64,000 nucleotides of DNA from Lactifluus volemus (Eukaryota; Basidiomycota; Agaricomycetes; Russulales; Russulaceae), in NCBI GenBank assembly GCA_022376515.1, contig WTXI01000049.1, positions 124,001-188,000 of the forward strand, read 5' to 3'. Positions within the stretch are counted from its first letter, which is position 1. Every line of letters starts with the position of its first letter. The notes beneath the pieces are model-generated. The model worked only from the letters and a program-made list of their open reading frames with translations. It searched no databases and was not told the origin of the DNA. Shown here piece by piece: positions 13,275 to 26,104 of this stretch. The position numbers and the translations under genes are program-made.

Positions 13275-14623
13275 AAGGTTATTGGAATTGTAGGAAGTGC
13301 TAGTGGAACTAATAAGGTTGAACGCGATAACTGAGAGAATGACTGACCTCAGTCTTTGGGGGAAACTTGAAAGAGCAATGTAAAAGAGGGAAACATATCC
13401 GTATTATAAGTAACTTGATGATACACCAAGCAATCAATGTCGATACAGTAGTCGCCAGGGATTCCGTTGGCCTCAGTCACGGTGGTGCCGAAGGATTGGT
13501 CAGCAAAACGTCAGACAAGAATACGGAGTAGTACAGTGATGGTAACGCAGAAATCTGATGGATCATCGCGAAATTGCCTTACGAAGATCATCAGTCATCA
13601 CCACGTTCAAGCTGTATGCCACGTTCCTATCTTACGCCTCGGGCTTCAAGTCGGTATGTAATCGGGTAAAAAAGATGCTTTAGCACCCGAAAAATCGGTG
13701 ATTGTTGTGATCTGTCTCTGGGTGGTTAAGCGCACGGACTATAGGAAACCGAACGTGCCTTCGTCTAACCGCGAGCTCCCTGCTGCTCCATTCCAGAGTT
13801 CTCGCTTAGGCATAGCAACGGGTTTACAGTATCCACCTTCAACCTGACATGCGAATCCCTACGCCTACAGTATAGCTAAATTGTCACGAAAACGTAAAAA
13901 GTGAAGGATATGCAGTAAGAGGTGCGTTTCAATCTTGGTCTTGTCCGTTGGACTTGATGCTGAAGAGTTTTTCCAATTCCCTACCGCAGCAGAAGTACGT
14001 TCACAGGTCGTTTATGTCCAGAGTCAACCCCATCTAGGGCGTTGTGCACCGTCTTGGCTGGCTTATGCATGGTTGAATCCCAGCTCGGGCGAGCCCACCG
14101 AGGCCGGGGCATCCCGGCGTCGCCACTGTTCCCGCCTCTCAGGCTAGCATTAAATATATTGAAATGGAGACTTAGATGACACACCTTCATTGCCCGTGCG
14201 CGCACCAGCCCGTTGCGCGCCTTCCGCATTATACATCATCGTCTACACCGAGTCTGCGGGCCCTCATTTCCTCTGTGGCTTGCAATTCGGCTCGGCGTCT
14301 TGCATAGCTTGCCTACTTTGGCCACCACATCCACTGGCTCGGAACGACGTTCACCATCGAACAGTGTGGACACACGTTTGCACTATACAGTATACCCTTC
14401 GTTATCTAAAAATAGCAAGTGAGATCTTAGCGTTGTTGCATCGGTCATTTTTGGAATTATTCCCAAGAGCATGGAAATTTCATCGAGGTACCTTCAGGAG
14501 CAGGCGGAGTCCATCCGCGGACGGGTGCGCGGCATTTAGTCACCCCAATTTTAATAGGGGAACAAAGGGGATCGCTTATAAACGACTACTGTACACGCAG
14601 AAAGGCCAACTGGTCGGTCTCCC
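13275..14623. other. Intergenic, no supported gene
   Basis: The 1.35 kb between the divergent GMC and Egt1 genes. It presumably holds the promoters of both. I see no strong TATA box and no other gene; reading frames at 13.9-14.4 kb are short and without motifs. Confidence 0.4.
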
Positions 14624-17600
14624 ATGTCGGCGCGCATTATTGACGTTCGCCTCAACGATAGCACTTCCAATGGTGAGGCCAACTTGCACGACGAAATTCT
14701 CAAGGGTCTCTCCCGACCTTTCGACCAGAAAACCCTTCCGACTGTCCTACTCTATGATGAGAAGGGCCTTCGTATCTATGACGAGATCACCACTAATGCC
14801 GAAGAGTACTACTTGTTCCCTGCCGAAGAGAATCTTCTCAAGGGCTATGCACACGATATCGTCGATGTCATGAACAATCAAAATGGCCGTGATAACCAAC
14901 ATGTCGAAAGCGTCGTACTTGAACTTGGTGCTGGGTGAGTCCTTACCCCTTTTACACATGTTTCGTGTCATTCGGCTTTTTCTTTTTTGCTTCACCCCCC
15001 CTGTCTCCATTCCTTGCGTTCTCCTAGTGCGTACCGTTATGAAAGACATGGGCCTTTTCCACATCACTATCCCCCCTGTCAACATACCGATTACTGACAA
15101 GTTTTCTTCCATATCAAATAGTGCATTGCGCAAGACATCTCACCTCCTATCTGCACTCTCCAAGGTAGTACCTGAACCAAAAAATCCTGCACCGATCACC
15201 TATTATGCGCTTGACCTTGAGCGACGCGAGCTAGAGCGCACCCTCGACGAGCTGGCTACTTCACCCGTTGGTCTCGAGATGCAAGGCAAAGTTGACACAC
15301 GCGGGCTCTGGGGTACATTCGAAGGCGGACTCAAATTTGTGGCCGAAGGGGGCCTGCGAGGACGTGAGGCTGCGGGAGTGGCAGCCGTTGCTCTTCGCTC
15401 ACGTTCGTTAAGTTCTGAAGGAGGCGCCACTCAGCTTTCCCCCATCTCATCTGATCAAGATTCAATCGAGACGGCGCCTTCCACCCCAGACGAGGCGACC
15501 CTCGATACGCCATTACATCTTCTGTTCTTGGGTTCCTCCCTCGGAATGTTTCCACGCGGAGAAGATGCTGAGTTCCTCAAAGCGCTCCCTCTGCGTGGTG
15601 GAAGTGGTGACACGCTGCTCCTCGGGCTTGACCATTGCACCGATGGCGCACGCATCGTACGCGCATACAATGATCATGGGGGCATCACGTGTCGCTTTAT
15701 CCTCAATGGGCTCAACAATGCTGGCAGAATATTAGGAGATGAGTCCCTCTTCCCAGAAGAGAAGTGGGAGTACGTAGGCCAGTACAATGTGGAGAAACGT
15801 ACGTCACCACCTCTACAGAGTTAGTCTCCACAAGGGGTAGCTGATATTTGGATTATTCGTCGTTTGGTTTTAGACCGGCATGAGGCTTCTACCGCTCACG
15901 AGTCGCGCAAACGGTGCGCGACCCGAAAACGCAGGTTGAGCTTGCGTTTCGCGAGAACGAGAAGGTGATGGTTGAAGTGTCTCATAAGGTCTTTCTTCCT
16001 CGACCTAAGTTGTGAGACATGAATTAATAAATGCTGGATGTTGCAGTACACCGACGGAGCCACATATCGCCTTTTTACGGAAAGCAATCTGCGACCTTTG
16101 AGGTGCTGGACGGACCCAGACTCCGGTTATGCTCTGTGGCTTCTGAACGCCCACCTTTTAACTTCCGGCTGCTTCGCACCCCGGCCTCAACGTTATCAAA
16201 TACGCCGTTTGGTGTGCCTACACTTGCAGAGTTTCAGGAAATGCGGGCAGCATGGAACTTCATTACAACGAAGATGATTCCAGAGTCGATGTTGTTTGAG
16301 AAGCCGATTGACTTGAGGCACATTTGTTTGTTCTACAAGGGCCATATTCCGACTTTTCTCGACATTCACTTGTCAAATCTCTTGGGTGAGCCGTACACTG
16401 AACCCGAGAGTTTCAAAGTGCATCAAGATCTCATATTTTCCCTGGCTACATGCTCACGCTTAACGCAGGATATCTTTGAACGCGGCATTGACCCGAACGT
16501 GGATGACCCTACCAAGTGCCATGTGGGTCACTGTGGTCATACTTGAGTTTATTGTCTCATGGACCACAACAGCCGCACTCAGAAGTCCCTGAGAAAGAGG
16601 AAGACTGGCCGTCGCACGCGACCATCCTCGATTTTGAGAAGCGTGTAAGCGCCCGGCTATCAAGCCTTTACGCGGAATTGGAATCCGGAAGTCGCCCGCT
16701 GACGCGCAAAGTGGCCCGTGTACTTTTTATGACCCTCGAACATGAGGCCTGGCATGCCGAGGTTGGGATCCTTATTATCTCTCTCGCCTTGTTGGTCTCA
16801 ACTAGAAACATAGACACTCATTTATATGCTTATACAACGCGCGGGTACAGGTACGATTCCGCCATCCGTAGGTGGGTTCGCCACCCCTTGTTGGGAATCG
16901 CTCGCCGTGACCTGGGATGCCACTCCCGCTCCCATCAATGCCACGGTCACGCTTGGCCCTACAACGGTTGAGCTTGGTCATGATGACCATGAGGTCGATG
17001 ATGCGTCTCTTGATGTGAGGGACCACAAGTTTGGATGGGACAACGACATCCCCGGCGCAGGGTTGACGTCGGCGAGTTCCGCATCGAGTGGCGCCCTGTT
17101 ACCAACGGCCAGTTCTACGAATTCTGGAAAGCGGCTGAAGGGAAGATACCGTTGCCCAAGTCATGGGTAATGGATAATAGCAATGTCATGGTACGTAATT
17201 CGCCATTACTTTACCTGGACGGGTTGATATTTGTCCAGGTCCGCACCATTTATGGGCCAGTTCCGATGAGGATAGCTCACCTCTGGCCTGTCGTGACTGA
17301 TTACAATAGCCTCTCTACGTACGCGACAGTTCATGGTGGCCGCTTGCCAACGGAGGCTGAACTCCGAGTCTTCTTCAACGAGTTCGAGATTTCGTATGAG
17401 GAAGGGAGGAACGTGGGTTCCGTAACTGGCATCCTGTGCCGTGAGTACTTGTTCTTTGAGGGATTTGTGCCTGACATACGTCCTCATGCGCAGCGCAACG
17501 ACTGGCGGAAAAAAGAATGAAGGACGGGGGCACAATGGTGGTGTCTGGGAGTGGACTTCGACAGTGTGGGACAAACACGATGGGTTCGAAGTTTCCTCAC

Positions 17601-17821
17601 TTTATCCTGGATTTTCAGCAGACTTTTTTGACACACATCACAACGTCGTGGTACGTGAAAAACAATACTGTTTCTACCTGCATGTGCTCAAAAAATGGCC
17701 TTCAAAGCTTGGTGGGTCGCACGCAACGACACCGCGTCTGGCAGAACGCCGTACATTGCGTAATTGGTACCAACGTAATTATCCGTACGCGTCCATCGGC
17801 GCTCGAGTTGTGTATGTGTGA
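14624..17821 (+). CDS. EGT1: Egt1, ergothioneine biosynthesis fusion (EgtD methyltransferase + EgtB sulfoxide synthase), with frameshifts
   Basis: Fungal Egt1 trimethylates histidine to hercynine and then joins it oxidatively to cysteine, the first steps to the antioxidant ergothioneine. From the ATG at 14624, exon 1 shows TSNGEANLHDEILKGLS, EEYYLFPAEENLL and the SAM motif VVLELGAG. A 187-nt intron follows (14935-15121), then LLSALSKV, LDLERRELERTL, FLGSSLGMF and FILNGLNNAGR. The DinB-like iron domain carries YKGHIPTFLD and the three-His motif EHEAWHAE. The FGE/sulfatase-like domain carries GEFRIEWRPVTNGQFY, GGRLPTEAELR, GGVWEWTS and a final YPYASIGARVVYV. Several short introns are needed. 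Four apparent one-base losses sit near 15888, 16145, 17047 and 17418, so either the assembly is imperfect or the gene is dead. All domains and catalytic motifs are otherwise present at normal length. Confidence 0.88.
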
Positions 17822-18967
17822 CAGTAGAACCCTCGATTGGGTAGCTGGACAGTCGAAAGCAAAGGCGGGGAAAGAACCCCAATTCTGTATCTACACGGAT
17901 ATGAATTCGTCTCAATATCAGTGCTGCGGCTCGGAAGGAGAGTTGTCCTTCCGGGTTCAGCAAGTTGTTATGATGGAGGTTAGAGGGCATAGAAGTCAAA
18001 CAGCAGCCGTCACTGCGTACATACAAACTCTTCTATGCTGTGATGTCTCACCGGCTCTTCGGGGAAAGCTCTGATAGAGAGGGGAGAGCTTGATACCTAT
18101 CAATCAGTCATCGATGCATCATCTCATCAATCACCATTCCGGGTTATGCGCCGCCCCAACCCCATCTCGGTCAGATGCCGACATCCATGAATACGACACG
18201 CTGCTTTGTCGAGACGCTGCTTTGTTCTCCTGACCTCTCCGAGTTCCGGTGCTTAACGGCCCGGGGGTGATCCGCGTTCTTGCACCCACCGAGCTCTGGA
18301 CACACCCACCTACCTATAGAAGGCACCCACAAATCCAAAACAAGTTCATCAAATTAGCCAATTGAAAAGTCACCGTGACCTACCAAACTTGAAGGGAATA
18401 GGATACGATACACACTTTTCCGAATCTCCGGTGCCTTTGGCTTGGGACTTGCGACTTGCTGCTTATGCAATGACTCGGGCCCTATTTTTATTCGTTTTGG
18501 TCGACATCGATGAGATCCTCCCATCGTCATGATTCTCTAGCCCATACTCAGGATCTGACCCACTGTTCCATCTTGCTTTTTTGCCCTCAGGCTACACGAT
18601 CTCGCTTCTATACCCACGGTACGCATCTCATAATGGGAGATCATCGTGTACCTTGTTTCCTTTCAGTGCAGGCTGGTCACCAAAGAGAGAATCACGATAC
18701 CAAGTGGGAAGATTTGGGGTCCATGCCTTTTTGCTAAGCGCTTGTCATATATGAATTCATGGTCGGCCTAGAGCTCATTCATTTTGGACACAAGACGGAC
18801 GAGATGTTGTCGCTGAGGGTGGAAGGCATGTAGCCTTATCTCAGAGTGCGACCCAGTATCACCTTTTCTGTCGCTGTGACCCTCAGGTTGGCGAGGGCAT
18901 AATTCATATGGACGGCTTTCGGTATACTGAAGCCCACACTGGCAGGATGCAGATCGCCAAGGCTAGG
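17822..18967. other. Intergenic between the two Egt1 copies
   Basis: About 1.1 kb with no recognised gene between the full and truncated Egt1 copies. A short plus-strand frame at 18510-18737 has no motif. Confidence 0.45.
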
Positions 18968-18976
18968 CTATAAAAT
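18968..18976 (+). promoter_or_regulatory. TATA-like box upstream of the truncated Egt1 copy
   Basis: CTATAAAAT lies about 50 bp upstream of the ATG at 19019. Position and sequence fit a core promoter, but function is an inference; the downstream copy is degenerate. Confidence 0.35.
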
Positions 18977-19018
18977 TCAGTAAGTGTTCCAACTGTTTGT
19001 TAAATCAACCGTTCTCCC

Positions 19019-20563
19019 ATGTCGACGCACATTATTGACGTTCGCTTGAACGATAACACTTCCAACGGCGAGGCCAACTTGCACGACGAAATCGCCAAGG
19101 GCCTGTCCCGACCTCTCAACGAAAAATTCTTCCAACTGTCCTGCTCTATGACGAGGAGGGCCTTCGTGTCTACGATGACTTGGCCACTGCCGCCAAAGAG
19201 TACTACCTGTTCCCTGCCGAAGAAAATCTTCTCAAGAGCAACGCACATGAAATTGCCAAAATTATGTACAGTCGATCCAAACGTGACCATCAGGAACCTA
19301 TTGAGAGTGTCGTACTCGAGCTCGGTGCTGGGTGAGTCCCTCAGTTCCACCACTAAGGCCCTTTTTTTTTTTTTTGCATTCTGTGAGCATTGGAAGAGTT
19401 GATATGCGGACTACTGACAAAGGACATGTGTTTTATATAAAACAGTGCGTTGCGCAAGACGTCCTCCTCCTATCTGCGCTCTCCAAGGTAGTACCTGAAC
19501 CAAAAACTCCTGCACCGATCACCTATTATGCGCTTGATCTTGAGCGACGCGAGCTAGAGCGCACCCTCGACGAACTGCTACTTCACCCATTGGTCTCGAG
19601 ATGCAAGGCAAAGTTGATACACGCGGGCTCTGGGGTACATTCGAAGGCGGACTCAAATTTGTGGCCGAAGGGGGCCTGCGAGGACGTGAAGTTGCGAGAG
19701 CAGCAGCCATTTCTCTTCGTTCACGTTCGCCGAGTTCCGATGGGGTTACCACTCAACCTTCCCCCACTGGCAGTTCGTCCGAGCAAGGTTCGTCGATACG
19801 GCGCCCTCCACTCCAGACGCGAGTCTGAGACACCATTACACGTTCTGTTCTTGGGCTCCACACTCGGAATGTTCTTGCACGGGGAGGACGCCGCTTTTCT
19901 TAACACTCTTCCTCTGCGCGCCGACAAGGGTGACACGCTGCTCATCGGGATCGATATGTGCCGTGATATCCCTCGCATCGAGCGCGCGTACAACGATACG
20001 GCGGGGGTCTCACGTCGTTTTATCCTAAATGGGTTGAAAACCGCAGGTAGAGCGCTCGGAGATGAGTCTCTCTTCCCGCAGGAAAAGTGGGAGTACAAAA
20101 CCCGCTTCAACGTAGAAGAACGTGCGTGTCTTTGTTTTTTTTTTTTGCTTCCCTAAAAAAATCCGTTTTTCCCCGGACGGTGGCTGACTGCCAGGCTCGG
20201 ACCGTGCGATGATTTTGAACTGACCCGTCGTTTTGGGATTTTAGAACGGCACGAGGCGTTCGTCTGTTCACGAATCGCACAGACGGTGCGCGACCCACAG
20301 ACGGGGATCGAATTCGCGTTCCTCGAGGGGGAGCGGGTGAGGACTGTGATGTCCCATAAGGTCTCTTTCTCCCCGACTCGAGCTATGAAATGGAGAGCTG
20401 ACGAATAAAACTGCAGTTCGACGAAGAGGCTGTCAGTCGCCTTTTTACGGAGGCCAACCTAAGACCGTTGAGATACTGGACAGACGCCGACTCTGGTTAT
20501 TCTTTGTGGCTTCTTGAACGCCCGCCGGCCAAGGGTAGCGTGGGGACAGATTGCCAAAAGTGA
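19019..20563 (+). pseudogene. Truncated, frameshifted second copy of Egt1 (EgtD part only)
   Basis: This copy is clearly homologous to the N-terminal third of the gene at 14624, with the same opening (IIDVRLND.TSNGEANLHDEI). The same intron position after ELGAG, LERRELERTLDEL, FLGSTLGMF, RFILNGLKTAGR and the block ending in LWLLERPP are also present. It stops a few codons later (KGSVGTDCQK, stop at 20561-20563) and nothing of the DinB or FGE domains follows. One-base losses relative to the first copy occur near 19124 (A run), near 19577 (GG to G) and around 19795-19835. It therefore cannot make a sulfoxide synthase. A truncated stand-alone histidine methyltransferase would be conceivable only if the frameshifts are sequencing errors. 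Its introns are shorter than in copy one, so this is an old tandem duplication rather than an assembly repeat. Confidence 0.82.
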
Positions 20564-21007
20564 AGTAACGGACGGGGGAAGAGGCACTCATCACGATATA
20601 GAAATTAGTAGAAGAGAATCAATCGAAATCGGTTACTTGGTTGTCATTGTCGGCTGAATGGGCCAATACAAAGCCTGGGCCATCTTGACGTGTGTGACCA
20701 AATTGAGGGAATTATTTCTATCTTCACCATTCAGTTATCCTTTTTTTTACTGTAGGTATTTCCTTGGGTATTTCTTTGGGTAGACAGCATTATCTTCCTT
20801 CAAGCACAGCAGTGACCTGACGACTGAGCGGCCCTGACGATGATCCCACCCAATAATAGTAGCCTAAACTTGAACGTGGTGGTACAGTCAGTTGGCTGAG
20901 CTTTCAATGGATAGAAGCAGTTTGTAAAGAAACTTGAATTTCGAACATTCACGGTTGTGAGGTATTATAATAACTACCATTTCGTAGGCATCATCTGATA
21001 AATTCAT
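20564..21007. other. Intergenic
   Basis: 444 bp between the 3' ends of the Egt1 copy and the convergent membrane-protein gene. AT-rich, with a T run near 20740-20747. No gene seen. Confidence 0.5.
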
Positions 21008-23306
21008 TCACATCCCAAAGGAAGAGAATGATTCGTTAGCTGCGATGTTACCGTTCCCAGGTGTGGAGACGTCCTGTTTGCGTTCCATGCCCGACAACTC
21101 GAGCTCGTTTGGCTGCTGTTTTTCTGTTTGCCTCGCGCTATCATTGACTTGACTCTGTCCACGCTCCCTTGCACCCTCTTCACTCTCTCTTGCCCGAGAA
21201 CGTATGTCCTCTCTATCCCTCTCACCATCCCACCCTTCTCGCGCCTCTAACTCGATCTGCGCGTCTGCCAGGCGCCGCACCACGCGTGCCTTGCGCCCGC
21301 TCTCGCCGTAGTTCCTGAAGGTCCGCATAACGAGAGCATAGTATACTAGCCCGAGTACCAACTGACACGTGATTCCGATCCGCGGGCCAAGTTCCTGCCG
21401 CGCAGACAAGGGAGCATTCGATTCGCCTTTAGCGCCGGTGTGCCAGACAAACGACATGATTGCGACGATGAAGGCGAGCACGGACCATGCGAGCCAGATG
21501 CCCGGCAATGCGAGCAGAACCCAGACGTTCCAGAAAATGTCCGTTTCCGTCTTTTGTGCTTCCTGTAAACAAGGTTAGTGGCATTCAATCATGATCCAAC
21601 GCACAGAATAAGACGGTACCTCGGCCCAGCGAGACGCACGGTACATGCTACGCATGTTTCCAAAACGCACAATATACGTGATACCGTATGAGAGGCTCAT
21701 CAGTGCGCTGACCAGAGAGCACTGGGCAGTTGTGCGGGTCAATGGGTCGCTTTCAGCATCCTGGATCTGGAATATAGTCAAGATAGCTCTGTGTGAAGCG
21801 TGAGTTAGCGGACTTGTCTAAAGTGGAAGGTTGACAAAACGCACGAAAGCAGTAAGGCTGATAACACGTTGAGCGTCTTCCATTCTCTTACAAGCGAATC
21901 AACAAAGCTTTCCCACGAGCGCTTGAACCTGGCCAAGGCAGGTGATACATTTGGGGGGACCCACTCCTCAGGGAACGGCAGCACCATACCCGTCGTACTC
22001 ATTTGTGCACCCTCTGCCCCGACTGATTCACATGCATCCATAATTCGTTGAATCTCAGGCCGTGATACCGCTGCGTCCTCGAATATGCGAGCAACGCGTG
22101 AAAAGTAAAGCGAGGGAAGCCGCAGCTGCGAATGCAGGTACAACTGACGGGGAATGGTGTCAAACGCGACTATATGCGCATTGTGGAAACGTGAGCCAAA
22201 GAACGGTACGCATGCGCATGTACAACAAGTGTTAGTTTGTGACCCTGACACTGCCGCCTCGACGTCTGCGGATTGAGAGCAAGCTCCGCAGCACCACGCA
22301 ATTGAATTAAGTGACAGGGGAATGTGTAACCGGAACGGATCGATGGGGATAAACGGTTCCTCTCGGGACTGTACACGACCTAGAGGAGAGAAACGACCGA
22401 GGAACGTGCGCCGAGCTAAGAAGCGTGAAGGGGAAGGAGAGCGTGTGGGCGAGCCAGGGCGCGAACGTGAATGCGAATCAACGCTTTCTTTGCGTCCTTG
22501 AGAGGCTTTGCGTGAATTCCTCTGCCCCTCCCTGTGGGAAAAGCCCCCATGCACGCTCTCCTGTGCGCGAGCTAGAAGAGAAGTAAACGCGTTCCCATGG
22601 GTACTGGGGAGAATTGGCTCGCTGGCTGATGGCAACTGGCGATTATCTGTGAATTGAAATTTAGTATGTGTTTTTACTTATCCATTGAAGAGTTGTGCGT
22701 TTCGGGCAATGAAATATATGCGTGCCCCGAAACCGCTACGACGCCGGGGCGTCCACTCTAGGGACCAAAAACAGACAAATGCTTACTTGGACGTGGGCTG
22801 GTGGATGAATCTCTCTCACTGTCAAATGAAACGCGTTGTCGTGAAGGTGTCCTCCCTTCTGCGGCACTGTCAGACTGGCTGTGTGAGATGGGTGGGATAC
22901 GTGGGACCGAATCCCGTGGGAAGCGAGGTGCCAAAGTTGATGGAGGATCCTGTCCGTCCGAGTTACTATGGTTGGTATAGGGGGAAACGGCAGAGCGACT
23001 AGCAGGGGAAGAACGAAGAAGAGCGGGTAAATCAGACAGCTTGTCAGAACTCGTGAGCTGAGAAGAGGACGACTCGGGGGCTATAAAAAAAGTTGTGATA
23101 AACAAAAAATACGAAGACAAAAAGAGTATAAAGACGCGGACAGGGCGGATTTTGATCAGGCTCTGCAGTTGCATCTCGTGCATTGGGGAGGTCAGACTGG
23201 TCAGTTGGGGCTGATGGGTCGCGTCCTTGTTCTTCTGAGGGCTGGTTAAGAAATGAGAGCTCCGTTAGAGGGTATGACGGGTCCGTGTCAGGGGTATCGT
23301 CAGCCA
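21008..23306 (-). CDS. Multi-pass membrane protein with long disordered N-terminus
   Basis: Conserved-looking basidiomycete protein of unknown function. The ATG at 23304-23306 starts MADDTPDTDPSYPLTEL. A 60-nt intron then leads to a Ser-rich exon (SPESSSSQLTSSDKLSDL). The large exon at 21.8-22.6 kb has Arg/Ser-rich sequence followed by an ordered region: FIPIDPFRLHIPLSLNS, FFGSRFHNAHIVAFD, ARIFEDAAVSRPEIQRIM. The C-terminal third holds about four hydrophobic segments: TLNVLSALLLSAILTIF, SLVSALMSLSYGITYIV, the pair in NVWVLLALPGIWLAW/AFIVAIMSFVW, and QLVLGLVYYALVM. A charged tail with a likely coiled coil ends at the TGA at 21008-21010. No enzymatic motif seen. An integral membrane location is inferred from the hydrophobic segments only. 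The frame is maintained through at least four exons, which suggests an active gene. Confidence 0.72.
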
Positions 23307-24592
23307 TATCCTTTTGCAAGTCGAAGGGAGGATAAGTGTAAGGATTGTCACGGTGGGAATAGTAACCAACGAAGTACAGAACCTACTGTACAGTACACGA
23401 GGAGCTTGAGCTTGAGCGCTTCACCCACGCGACTTGCCATATTTGTGTGGCTCCGAGTCCTGCTAGCGCTGGTGCCATAGTCTAGCACCTCCCCGCAGCT
23501 CGCCTACATCATATGGCTGCCCGGAGCACATATTGACTTGAAGAGGAGCGTGAAAGACGTGAGTGATATCATGTACCATCCATAGTAACCCGGTTAGAAG
23601 CAACATGGTCGCACTATCCGCGCTACGGACCGCCGCTTTGTCCCCGATGCAACCACAGATCAATACAGACTATAGGTTAGAGTATCAACAATTACGAGTA
23701 GTCTAGCATCATTAACGAAAAATGCCATATTATTCATTGACACCATCCTGAGCCTTCTATGATGTCGGTCTTGAATGAGCATGTTAAATCTGCCAGTGAG
23801 CGCAGGCGGAGCATACAGGTACCTGACACAGCCAGAAGCACTGTATCTGAGATATACGCCTCATAAGTTGTGGCCTTCCCGCAAAGCTCTGAGGGACTCT
23901 GTCAGGTGCTGCATTGCCAGTGGAACTGGGTCGCGGGATGCATCGGCGCTGTAAGCCACCGAGATGCTGCACGTGATCTACTGCGAGTCTTTTGTTTGCT
24001 TTGCATTGATGAGATTTTCAACGACAGAGATAAAGGCTCATGAAGCTAAAGTAGCCCGTGGTAACTAGATGAGGATCGTTGTCATTTAACGGTATCAAAC
24101 ACTAACAGCTACATCTAGCATCCGATCTCGCTACCACGCGCTCTAAATTCAGGTGGTTGACTTTTCAACCGTGAGGTCGCTTTAACCATAACAAGGCGCT
24201 CCAAGCGACGCAAGACCAAGATGCTATACACCTTTGGAAAACAATGCAGGCTTTGTGCCAGTCTGACGTTGCCTTTCTCTCGTCCGCTGGTCCAGTCGAT
24301 ACGCAGCTCCTGTTGCAAGCTGCTGCACTTGTACAGTAATAACGGGGAGGGGTCTTTCCCGGCGCTTCCTCCTGGTCGGGTAATTATAGCTAGGGCCATC
24401 TTGGCGGCTGCCATGTCGAGTTCCCGCCGGCTTCTGCGTCATGTTAATTGAACGTCATTTTTCGTTGCCTGGATTCTACCCACGGTTCGTTTTCTGTTGC
24501 ATCTATCTTTCATCCCTTCAACCACCTACATTGTTCTTCTACTCTGCGCGGGATCACAGCCACTAGTACCTTCACTATTCCATTGTATTCTC
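23307..24592. other. Intergenic, no supported gene
   Basis: 1.3 kb separating the divergent membrane-protein and GH16 genes. Short frames on both strands lack motifs. The last part before 24593 is pyrimidine-rich, as is common just upstream of fungal start codons. Confidence 0.45.
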
Positions 24593-26104
24593 ATGAAATA
24601 TCTCAAGTTCATCTCGCTCTTTGTCCCCTTCATACATCTCACTTTGGCTTGGGAGTTCGCTCTTGTGGACACATACCAGGGAGCCAATTTTCTCTCCATG
24701 TTCCAGTTCTTTAGTGGAGCAGACCCAACAAACGGATGGGTGTATGTATTTCCTTTCTCGCCGCGCTCTTTGGCATCGTGATGAGTTTTTAGGAATTATG
24801 TTTCAAAGGATGTTGCCATTAACGAGGGCTTAGCCGTCGTGTCTGGAGAAACCTTTTCCGTTCGCGTGGACAACACCACGTATCTGAGCCCGAATGGGCC
24901 TAGACGCAATTCAATCAGGATGTCATCCACTACACAATATGACAGGCACGTCTCAATGTAAGAAGGCTCGCACATCTCTTGTCCGGAATACGCGGACCGC
25001 AGAGGTTGATCACTCTCGCTTTCTCGACAGTTTCAACGTCGTGCACATGCCACAAGGTTGCGGGTGGGTCGTATCCATCTCATTGCACATCAAAGCGAAT
25101 ATTCAACGCAACCCTCTGCAGGACTTGGCCCGCAATATGGGAGAATGGAGACCATTGGCCAGCAGGGGTAAACGCTTCCTCTGTTTTTTTGTTGGTTTAC
25201 TTGCTTAAAACGATGCGTTCTCAAGGGGGAGATCGACATTATAGAAGGCGTGAATAATCAGGATACCAACGTCGTCACGTTGCACACCGCACCTGGTAGG
25301 CGGGGCTCTACAGGCGTGTTCTCAGGCATGTTCTCATGGAATTGCAAATGCAGGTTGTTACATGCCGACATCACGTGCCATGACGGGGTGAGTTGCAACG
25401 AAGGTCGACGTGTCGTCTCTGACCTGTACCACAGTTCGCTTCTAGGGCTAAATTGTAATGCGGCAACAAATCATAATGCGGGGTGTGGAGTGAGTATTTC
25501 AGGTAGGAATAGCTATGGATCCACGTTCAATTCAAACGGTGGAGGATGGTACTACCCTTTCCTTTCTCCGTTGCTTGAAAATAACCGGAGTCGAACTCAG
25601 GTACGCAATGCAGCGCACTAGCGACTCTGTCACAGTGTGGTTCTGGGCACGAGGAAGCACATCCGTCCCGTGGGATGTAGCAACGGTGCGAACTTTATCA
25701 ACACCGATGACTGGGTGTGTCCTCTTGTACGTGATGGGAGGTCTTACTCACTCGCATCAATAAGGGAACACCTGATGCAAAATTCACAAACGCAAACTGT
25801 GATATAAGCTCGTATTTTGGGCCGCAAGTATCATTATTAACATTTCGCTATGTGAGCGACTCACCTCTTGCTATCCTTTACTTACTCACGATGATGATAC
25901 CCACCTAGGTGGAGACTGGGCAGGGGACAGGGACGTCTATGCCTCCTCAGGGTGCCCAGGCACGTGCACAGGTACGTCGTCCCCTCGACATTATCTCGTG
26001 CTGTCTTGTCTAAGAAGGATCTTGATATAGAGTTTGTAAATAATAATCCTAGAGCATTCACAGATGCTTTTTTCGAGTTCTCTTGGATCAAAGTTTACGA
26101 GTGA
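24593..26104 (+). CDS. Secreted GH16 endo-beta-1,3(4)-glucanase-type glycoside hydrolase
   Basis: Glycoside hydrolase family 16, acting on beta-1,3/1,4-glucans of fungal or plant cell walls. The ATG at 24593 begins a signal peptide (MKYLKFISLFVPFIHLTLA), followed by WEFALVDTYQGANFLSMF and FFSGADPTNG. Splicing joins NYVSKDVAINEGL, FSVRVDNTTYLSPNGP and FNVVHMPQGCG. The next block, TWPAIWENGDHWPAG, comes from two exons. The active-site motif GGEIDIIEGVNNQDTNV contains both catalytic glutamates. Cysteine-rich LNCNAATNHNAGCGVS, the late block GDWAG..VYASSGCPGTC and the family-typical end FFEFSWIKVYE follow, with TGA at 26102-26104. About nine short introns are implied. Length fits the roughly 300-residue family. 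Likely a cell-wall remodelling or plant-polymer-degrading secreted enzyme. Confidence 0.85.
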
